Positions 59,385 through 64,000 of a stretch of DNA of 64,000 bases are shown here, one piece after another. The DNA is from Actinomadura syzygii. Its GTDB lineage: Bacteria; Actinomycetota; Actinomycetes; Streptosporangiales; Streptosporangiaceae. The position numbers and the translations under genes are program-made. How positions within the stretch are numbered: position 1 is the stretch's first letter; each line of letters opens with the position of its first letter. Location: assembly GCF_008085905.1 (NCBI RefSeq), contig NZ_VSFF01000011.1, positions 124,001-188,000 of the forward strand. The letters are read 5' to 3'. The notes below the pieces were generated by a model. It had not been told where the DNA came from. It made no database searches and saw only the letters and a list, made by a program, of their open reading frames with translations.

Positions 59385-60431
59385 ATGCGCATCGGGATGG
59401 CGCTCAGCTACTCCGGCGGTTTCAAGGAGACCGTCGAGGAGCTGGCCGACTACGAGAAGGCCGGGCTCGACATCGTCTACGTCGCGGAGGCGTACAGCTT
59501 CGACGCGGTGAGCCAGCTCGGCTACATCGCCGCCAAGACCGAGCGTGTGGAGATCGCGTCCGGGATCCTGAACATCTACTCGCGGACGCCGACCGCGATG
59601 GCGCAGACCGCCGCCGGGCTCGACTACGTCTCGGGCGGGCGGTTCACGCTCGGCATCGGCGCGTCCGGGCCGCAGGTCATCGAGGGCTTCCACGGCGTCC
59701 CGTACACCGCGCCGCTCGGCCGCACCCGCGAGATCATCGAGATCTGCCGCAAGGTGTGGCGGCGGGAGCGGCTCGAACACGACGGGAAGCACTACAAGCT
59801 GCCGCTGCCCGCCGGGGAGGGCACTGGCCTCGGCAAGGCGCTGAAGATCATCAACCATCCGGTCCGCCCGGACATCCCGATCATGGTCGCCGCGATCGGC
59901 CCGAAGAACGTCGAGCTGACCGCCGAGATCGCCGACGCCTGGGAGCCGATCTTCTACCTGCCGGAGAAGGCCGCCGACGTGTGGGGCGCGTCCCTCGCCG
60001 CGGGCCGCGCGAAGCGCGACCCGGCGCTCGGCGAGCTGGACGTCGTCGGCCAGAGCACGCTCGCGATCGGCGACGACGTGCAGGGCTTCCTGGAGTTCGG
60101 ACGCCCCATGGCCGCGCTCTACATCGGCGGCATGGGCGCCAAGGGCAAGAACTTCTACAACGACCTCGCCCGCCGGTACGGCTTCGAGAAGGAGGCCGAG
60201 GAGATCCAGGAGCTCTACCTCGACGGCAAGAAGGACGAGGCCGCCGCCAAGGTCCCGTACGAGCTGCTGGAGAAGATGTCGCTGATCGGCCCGGAGGGGC
60301 ACGTCCGGGAGCGGCTCGCCGCGATGCGCGAGTCCGGCGTGACGACGCTCAACGTGACCCCGGTCGCGGGCGACCACAAGAGCCGCCTCGCCCTGATCGA
60401 GAAGGTCAAGGAGATGGCCGCCGAAGCCTGA
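59385..60431 (+). CDS. F420-dependent LLM-class oxidoreductase
   Basis: 348 residues, ATG 59385, AGGGAGGGA upstream. Luciferase-like barrel: RIGMALSYSGGFKETVEEL, DIVYVAEAYSFDAVSQLGYIA, IASGILNIYSRTPTAMAQTAAGLD, FTLGIGASGPQVIEGFHGVP and VAAIGPKNVELTAEIADAW. Members use reduced coenzyme F420 as hydride donor or acceptor; many are mycobacterial-type oxidoreductases with unknown substrate. Its operon partner is not evident; the next gene has its own promoter. Confidence 0.93.
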   Translation: MRIGMALSYSGGFKETVEELADYEKAGLDIVYVAEAYSFDAVSQLGYIAAKTERVEIASGILNIYSRTPTAMAQTAAGLDYVSGGRFTLGIGASGPQVIEGFHGVPYTAPLGRTREIIEICRKVWRRERLEHDGKHYKLPLPAGEGTGLGKALKIINHPVRPDIPIMVAAIGPKNVELTAEIADAWEPIFYLPEKAADVWGASLAAGRAKRDPALGELDVVGQSTLAIGDDVQGFLEFGRPMAALYIGGMGAKGKNFYNDLARRYGFEKEAEEIQELYLDGKKDEAAAKVPYELLEKMSLIGPEGHVRERLAAMRESGVTTLNVTPVAGDHKSRLALIEKVKEMAAEA

Positions 60432-60507
60432 CCGGCCGGGCGCGCCCGACGGCGGCGGGGACCACGACGGCGCCGCGCCCGCCCGTCCCGCCGCCCGGAC
60501 GATGATC

Positions 60508-60513
60508 TAAAGT
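60508..60513 (+). promoter_or_regulatory. -10 box of a leaderless promoter for the M24 peptidase
   Basis: TAAAGT, 7 nt before ATG 60521. Confidence 0.55.
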
Positions 60514-60520
60514 CCTGGGC

Positions 60521-61597
60521 ATGGGGGAGACGCACCTCGCGCGGCGCCGCCGGCTCGCCGCGCTCGCCGCCGGGCAGGGCGCCGGCGCGCTGCTCGTGAC
60601 CAGGCTCGTCAACGTCCGCTACCTGACCGGGCTCGCCAGTTCCCGGGCGGCGCTGCTCGTCGGGGCCGACGGCGAGGCCGTCCTCGCCACCGACGCGCGC
60701 TACGCCGGGACGGCCGAGCGCGTCTGCCCCGACGTGCCGCTCGTCGTCGACCGGCATGTCGCGGAGGTGCTGACGGCGCGGGCCGCCGAGCGGGGCCTCG
60801 GCCCGCTCGGCTTCGAGGCCCACGACCTCACCGTCGAGCGGCACACCGCGCTGACCGGGCACGCCGACGTCCCGCTCGTCCCGCTCGGGCACCTCGTCGA
60901 GGAGCTCCGCCGGGTCAAGGACGAGGAGGAGATCGGGCTGCTGCGGGAGGCGTGCGCCGTCACCGACCGCGCGTTCGACGCCGTCCTGCCGGAGATCCGC
61001 GCCGGGGTCACCGAGCGGGCCGTCGCGATCGCGCTGGAGCGCGCGATGGTGGACTTCGGCGCCGAGGGGCCCGCGTTCGAGTCGATCGTCGCGTCCGGGC
61101 CGAACGGCGCCGTCCCGCACCACCGCCCCGGCGGGCGCGAGCTGGAGACCGGCGACCTCGTCACCATGGACTTCGGCGCCCGGTACGGCGGCTACCACGC
61201 CGACATGACCCGCACCGTCGCGATCGGCGAGCCCGCCGAATGGCAGCGCGAGGTGTACGACCTCGTCCTGCGGGCGCAGCTCGCCGGGATCGCCGCGGCC
61301 GTCCCCGGCGCGGAGACCAAGGCCGTCGACGCGGCCGCCCGCGACGTCGTCGCGGACGCCGGGCGCGGCGAGGAGTTCACCCACGGGCTCGGGCACGGCG
61401 TCGGCCTGGAGATCCACGAGGCTCCGCTCCTCGGGTACGACGGGACCGGTAAGCTGATGGACCGGGTTCCGATCACCGCGGAGCCGGGGGTCTACCTCCC
61501 GGGCCGGGGCGGGGTCCGCATCGAGGACACGATCGTTGTCCGCGCGGACGGCCCGGAGCTCCTCACCACTACCACCAAGGATCTGCTCGTCCTCTAG
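60521..61597 (+). CDS. M24-family aminopeptidase (Xaa-Pro dipeptidase type)
   Basis: 358 residues. N-terminal creatinase-like domain (1-125: LVTRLVNVRYLTGLASSRAALLV), then the pita-bread metallopeptidase domain. Metal ligands: Asp in VTMDFGARYGGYHADMTRTV (two Asp), His in THGLGHGVGLEIHEAP, Glu in ITAEPGVYLPG and Glu in GGVRIEDTIVV, so all five are present. Cleaves Xaa-Pro bonds of small peptides. In actinomycetes this gene commonly stands immediately before efp, and it does here, 32 bp upstream. Confidence 0.95.
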   Translation: MGETHLARRRRLAALAAGQGAGALLVTRLVNVRYLTGLASSRAALLVGADGEAVLATDARYAGTAERVCPDVPLVVDRHVAEVLTARAAERGLGPLGFEAHDLTVERHTALTGHADVPLVPLGHLVEELRRVKDEEEIGLLREACAVTDRAFDAVLPEIRAGVTERAVAIALERAMVDFGAEGPAFESIVASGPNGAVPHHRPGGRELETGDLVTMDFGARYGGYHADMTRTVAIGEPAEWQREVYDLVLRAQLAGIAAAVPGAETKAVDAAARDVVADAGRGEEFTHGLGHGVGLEIHEAPLLGYDGTGKLMDRVPITAEPGVYLPGRGGVRIEDTIVVRADGPELLTTTTKDLLVL

Positions 61598-61629
61598 GCG
61601 CGCGGGTCCGCGACCGGGAGAACAGCGCA

Positions 61630-62187
61630 GTGGCGACGACGAACGACCTGAAGAACGGCATGACGCTGAACCTGGACGGCCAGCTGTGGACCGTCCTGGA
61701 GTTCCAGCACGTCAAGCCCGGCAAGGGCGGCGCGTTCGTCCGCACCAAGCTCAAGAACATCCTGTCCGGCAAGGTCGTCGACAAGACCTTCAACGCCGGC
61801 ACCAAGGTCGACGTGGCCAGCGTGGACAAGCGGGAGATGCAGTACCTCTACCGCGAGGGCGAGGACTTCGTCTTCATGGACACCGAGACCTACGACCAGC
61901 CGCACATCCCCGCGACCGTCGTCGGCGACGCGGCGAACTACCTGCTGCCCGAGCAGAACGCCACGATCGCGTTCAACGACGAGAACCCGCTCTACATCGA
62001 GCTTCCCGCGGCCGTCGTCCTGGAGATCACGCAGACCGAGCCGGGGCTGCAGGGCGACCGCTCCACCGGCGGCAGCAAGCCCGCGACGCTGGAGACCGGC
62101 GCGCAGGTGCAGGTCCCGCTGTTCATCACCACCGGCGAGAAGGTCAAGGTCGACACTCGCTCCGGTGAGTACCTCGGCCGCGGCTGA
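61630..62187 (+). CDS. efp: Elongation factor P
   Basis: 185 residues, GTG 61630. Relieves ribosome stalling at polyproline. Domain I begins TTNDLKNGMTLNLDGQLWTV, and the functional loop is HVKPGKGGAFVRTK with Lys32 at its tip. The loop keeps an actinobacterial GKGGAF form in which lysine is thought to be used without the beta-lysine modification. Domains II and III follow, ending KVDTRSGEYLGR. The TGA shares bases with the nusB ATG. Confidence 0.97.
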   Translation: MATTNDLKNGMTLNLDGQLWTVLEFQHVKPGKGGAFVRTKLKNILSGKVVDKTFNAGTKVDVASVDKREMQYLYREGEDFVFMDTETYDQPHIPATVVGDAANYLLPEQNATIAFNDENPLYIELPAAVVLEITQTEPGLQGDRSTGGSKPATLETGAQVQVPLFITTGEKVKVDTRSGEYLGRG

Positions 62188-62603
62188 TGGCCGCGCGGAC
62201 CAAGGCACGCAAACTCGCGCTCGACATCCTGTTCGCCGCCGAGCTGCGGGAGGAGGAGCCGTCCGCGGTGCTCGCCGCGCGGGGCCGTCCGAACCAGGAC
62301 GAGCTCGCCGAGTACCCGCACGCGGTCCGGCTGATCGAGGGCGTCCAGGAGCACCGCGACCGCATCGACGAGCTGATCGCCGAGTACGCGACCGGCTGGA
62401 CGCTGGAGCGGATGCCCACCGTCGACCGCAACGTCCTGCGGATGGGCGCCTACGAGCTGCTCTGGGTGGACGACGTCCCGGACGCCGTCGCGATCAGCGA
62501 GGCGGTCGGCCTCGCGACCGAGCTGTCCACCGACGAGTCGCCCCGGTTCGTCAACGGCCTGCTGTCGCGCCTCCAGCGGCTCAAGCCGTCCCTCACGCTG
62601 TGA
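62187..62603 (+). CDS. nusB: Transcription antitermination factor NusB
   Basis: 138 residues, ATG 62187 overlapping the efp stop (TGATG). All-helical RNA-binding protein of rRNA antitermination: N-terminal Arg-rich ARTKARKLALDILFAAELR, then WTLERMPTVDRNVLRMGAYELLW (in part: RMPTVDRNVLRMGAYELL) and VAISEAVGLATELSTDESPRFVNGLL (in part). Binds boxA with NusE. The pyrR-pyrB genes that often follow nusB are not here; a short repeat array and a methyltransferase come next. Confidence 0.96.
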   Translation: MAARTKARKLALDILFAAELREEEPSAVLAARGRPNQDELAEYPHAVRLIEGVQEHRDRIDELIAEYATGWTLERMPTVDRNVLRMGAYELLWVDDVPDAVAISEAVGLATELSTDESPRFVNGLLSRLQRLKPSLTL

Positions 62604-62608
62604 CGGCG

Positions 62609-62656
62609 GCGGTCCGGTAGCGGCGCGGTCCGGTGATCGCGCGGTCCGGTAACGGC
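62609..62656 (+). repeat. 16-bp tandem repeat, 3 copies, between nusB and the methyltransferase gene
   Basis: GCGGTCCGGT(A/G)(A/G/T)(C/T)(C/G)GC at 62609, 62625 and 62641, plus a partial fourth unit (GCGGTC at 62657). Unlike the coding repeats of this window the unit is not a multiple of three. Confidence 0.88.
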
Positions 62657-62693
62657 GCGGTCGCCCGCGACCCGGCCGGGCGGCGCGGGCGGC

Positions 62694-62699
62694 TAGGCT
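62694..62699 (+). promoter_or_regulatory. -10 box of a leaderless promoter for the methyltransferase
   Basis: TAGGCT, 8 nt before ATG 62708. Confidence 0.5.
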
Positions 62700-62707
62700 G
62701 GGCCGGG

Positions 62708-63538
62708 ATGAGCGACGTCAGGGGAGTGGCCGTGAGCGGCCGGCAGCAGAAACGTGCGCGCGGCGGCAGCCGGGTGCGGAGCGCCGTGCTGTGGGACGCC
62801 CTGCGCGGCGTCCTCGACCGGATCGCCCCCGAGCACGGGCCCGGCGAGGTCGTCGACGTCGGCGGCGGCACCGGCGGGTTCGCCGTCCCGCTCGCCGAGC
62901 TCGGGCACCGGGTCACCGTCGTCGACGCCAACCCCGACGCGCTCGCCGCGCTGGAGCGCCGCGCCGCCGAGTCCGGGGTGCGGGTCCGCGCGGTGCAGGG
63001 CGACGCCGTCGACCTGCCCGACCTGCTCGGCCCGGACGCCGCCGACCTCGTGCTGTGCCACAGCGTCCTCGAGTACGTCGACGACCCGGGCGCCGCGATG
63101 GCCGCGCTGACCTCGACCGTCCGGCCGGGCGGATCGGTCAGCGTGCTGGTCGCCGGGCAGGTCGCCGCCGTGCTGCACCGCGCCCTCGCCGGGCACTTCG
63201 ACGACGCCCGCCGGGTGCTGACCGACCCGGCCGGGCGCTGGGGCGACGGCGACCGGATGCCCCGCCGCTTCACCAGGGAGACGCTGTCCGAGCTGGTGCG
63301 CGGCGCGGGCCTGCGGGTCGCCGAGCTGCACGGCGTGCGCATCTTCGCCGACCTGGTGCCGAGCGGCATGCTCGACGGCGACGCCGGTTCGGCCGAGGCG
63401 CTGATCGCGCTGGAGTCGGCCGCGGCGGTCCACCCCGTCCTGCGCGACCTCGCCACCCAGCTCCACCTCGTGGCGGACCGGGTCGCTCCATCGGGGGATC
63501 TGGGGGGTCGTCCTTCCAGGGGCGGCGCGGCAGAATGA
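62708..63538 (+). CDS. Class I SAM-dependent methyltransferase
   Basis: 276 residues from ATG 62708; upstream reading to 62633 crosses the repeat array and is rejected. SAM motifs: EVVDVGGGTGGFAVPLAELGH (motif I), VTVVDANPDALAALERRA (motif II, Asp), VQGDAVDLPDL, LVLCHSVLEYVDDPGAAM and VRPGGSVSVLVAG. Substrate unknown; the placement before dinB is common in actinomycetes. The C terminus (SGDLGGRPSRGGAAE) is coded by a G-rich palindrome and probably replaces the original end. Confidence 0.9.
   Translation: MSDVRGVAVSGRQQKRARGGSRVRSAVLWDALRGVLDRIAPEHGPGEVVDVGGGTGGFAVPLAELGHRVTVVDANPDALAALERRAAESGVRVRAVQGDAVDLPDLLGPDAADLVLCHSVLEYVDDPGAAMAALTSTVRPGGSVSVLVAGQVAAVLHRALAGHFDDARRVLTDPAGRWGDGDRMPRRFTRETLSELVRGAGLRVAELHGVRIFADLVPSGMLDGDAGSAEALIALESAAAVHPVLRDLATQLHLVADRVAPSGDLGGRPSRGGAAE
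63499..63522 (+). repeat. G-rich palindrome at the 3' end of the methyltransferase gene
   Basis: Within ATCGGGGGATCTGGGGGG-TCG-TCCTTCCAGGGG. The 3' arm has two T changes (CCTTCC), giving CTGG-AAGGA-like pairing that is weaker than at the other loci. Sense orientation, in frame, ending 14 bp before the methyltransferase stop. Confidence 0.7.
63531..63536 (+). promoter_or_regulatory. -10 box of a leaderless promoter for dinB
   Basis: CAGAAT, 6 nt before GTG 63543 and overlapping the methyltransferase stop codon. Confidence 0.4.
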
Positions 63539-63542
63539 CGCC

Positions 63543-64000
63543 GTGAGCCGCAAGCAGCAGCTTCACCGGCCGGGGCCGCAGCCTGGCCCGCCCGCCGACG
63601 ACACCGGCTGCCACATCCTGCACGTCGACATGGACGCCTTCTTCGTCAGCGTCGAGCTGCTGGAGCGTCCTGAGCTGCGCGGGCGTCCCGTCGTCGTCGG
63701 CGGGGCCGGGCCGCGCGGGGTGGTGTCGGCGGCGTCCTACGAGGCGCGGACGTTCGGCGTCCACTCGGCGATGCCGATGTCGCGGGCGCGGCGGCTCTGC
63801 CCGCGGGCGGTCGTGCTGCCGGTGAGCCACGGCAAGTACTCGCGCGTCTCGGCGGCCGTGTTCGAGATCTTCCGGTCCGTCACTCCGCTGGTCGAGGGCC
63901 TGTCGCTGGACGAGGCGTTCCTCGACGTCGCGGGCGCCGGGCGGCGGCTCGGCCGGCCCGCCGAGATCGCCCGGCTGATCCGCGAGCAAGTCCGCGACCA
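63543..64000 (+). CDS. dinB: DNA polymerase IV (DinB), N-terminal part, cut by the window edge
   Basis: GTG 63543 opens a frame of 152 codons that runs off the end. After a Pro/Gln-rich N terminus it shows the Y-family palm and fingers: HILHVDMDAFFVSVELLERP (first metal Asp), RPVVVGGAGPRGVVSAASYEAR, FGVHSAMPMSRARRLCPRAVVLP (in part: FGVHSAMPMSRARRLCP), then VEGLSLDEAFLDVAGA with the catalytic Asp-Glu. This error-prone polymerase copies damaged DNA. Start chosen because a -10 box lies just upstream and a longer frame would overlap the methyltransferase. C-terminal part not visible. Confidence 0.95.
   Translation, partial: MSRKQQLHRPGPQPGPPADDTGCHILHVDMDAFFVSVELLERPELRGRPVVVGGAGPRGVVSAASYEARTFGVHSAMPMSRARRLCPRAVVLPVSHGKYSRVSAAVFEIFRSVTPLVEGLSLDEAFLDVAGAGRRLGRPAEIARLIREQVRD

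Overview
This window is about 73 percent GC, densely coded, and reads as the chromosome of a high-GC actinomycete. Pointers are a PriA that has lost its helicase motifs, two coenzyme-F420-type enzymes, the Streptomyces-like order ribE-ribM-ribBA-ribH, many leaderless genes with a TANNNT box about 7 nt before the start codon, and GTG/TTG starts. A Streptosporangiales/Thermomonosporaceae member (Actinomadura-like) is my best guess, made from gene content alone. No rRNA, tRNA, transposase, phage gene or CRISPR array was seen.

Left part (1-12.8 kb) is housekeeping on the plus strand: the end of priA, an unknown acidic protein, def-fmt-rsmB (initiator Met-tRNA formylation, deformylation and 16S rRNA methylation), a PAP2 phosphatase, rpe and a HAD phosphatase. 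Then comes a riboflavin operon behind an FMN riboswitch, then hisG and a PH-like membrane protein. Next, on the minus strand, are a sulfite-oxidase-type enzyme, a methanethiol oxidase (SBP56) and a six-helix membrane protein (12.8-16.2 kb).

The middle (16.3-41.4 kb) is a nitrogen-heterocycle catabolic region. Molybdenum-hydroxylase maturation genes (coxD-like, coxE-like, xdhC, mocA-like) come first. A five-gene minus-strand operon (21.5-27.6 kb) holds the three subunits of an FdrA/YlbE/YlbF (AllFGH) type oxamate carbamoyltransferase plus an aldose epimerase and an aldolase-like protein. Divergent from it are a PucR regulator, a xanthine/uracil permease and a three-subunit molybdenum hydroxylase. 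After a deacetylase, a CoxG-like protein and an FKBP follow the hydantoinase/oxoprolinase pair hyuA-hyuB. The implied logic is uptake, ring hydroxylation, ring opening and carbamoyl phosphorolysis, under PucR. A barbiturase/cyanurate-hydrolase homologue lies alone at 51.5 kb.

The right part (41.4-64 kb) holds small regulatory and acyl-CoA modules (DHFR-like, hydrolase, AraC, P-loop kinase, CaiB plus MatB-like ligase, two TetR genes with visible operators, a DesKR-like two-component pair, an aminotransferase, an SseB-like protein). It then has the aroC-aroK-aroB-aroQ shikimate operon, an F420 LLM enzyme, an M24 peptidase, efp-nusB, a methyltransferase and the start of dinB.

Two themes run through the whole window. 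One is a family of G-rich palindromes, always in the sense of the surrounding transcript, at five loci. The other is a set of small tandem duplications (12-18 bp units, plus a 42-bp one) at gene ends, often over a stop codon.
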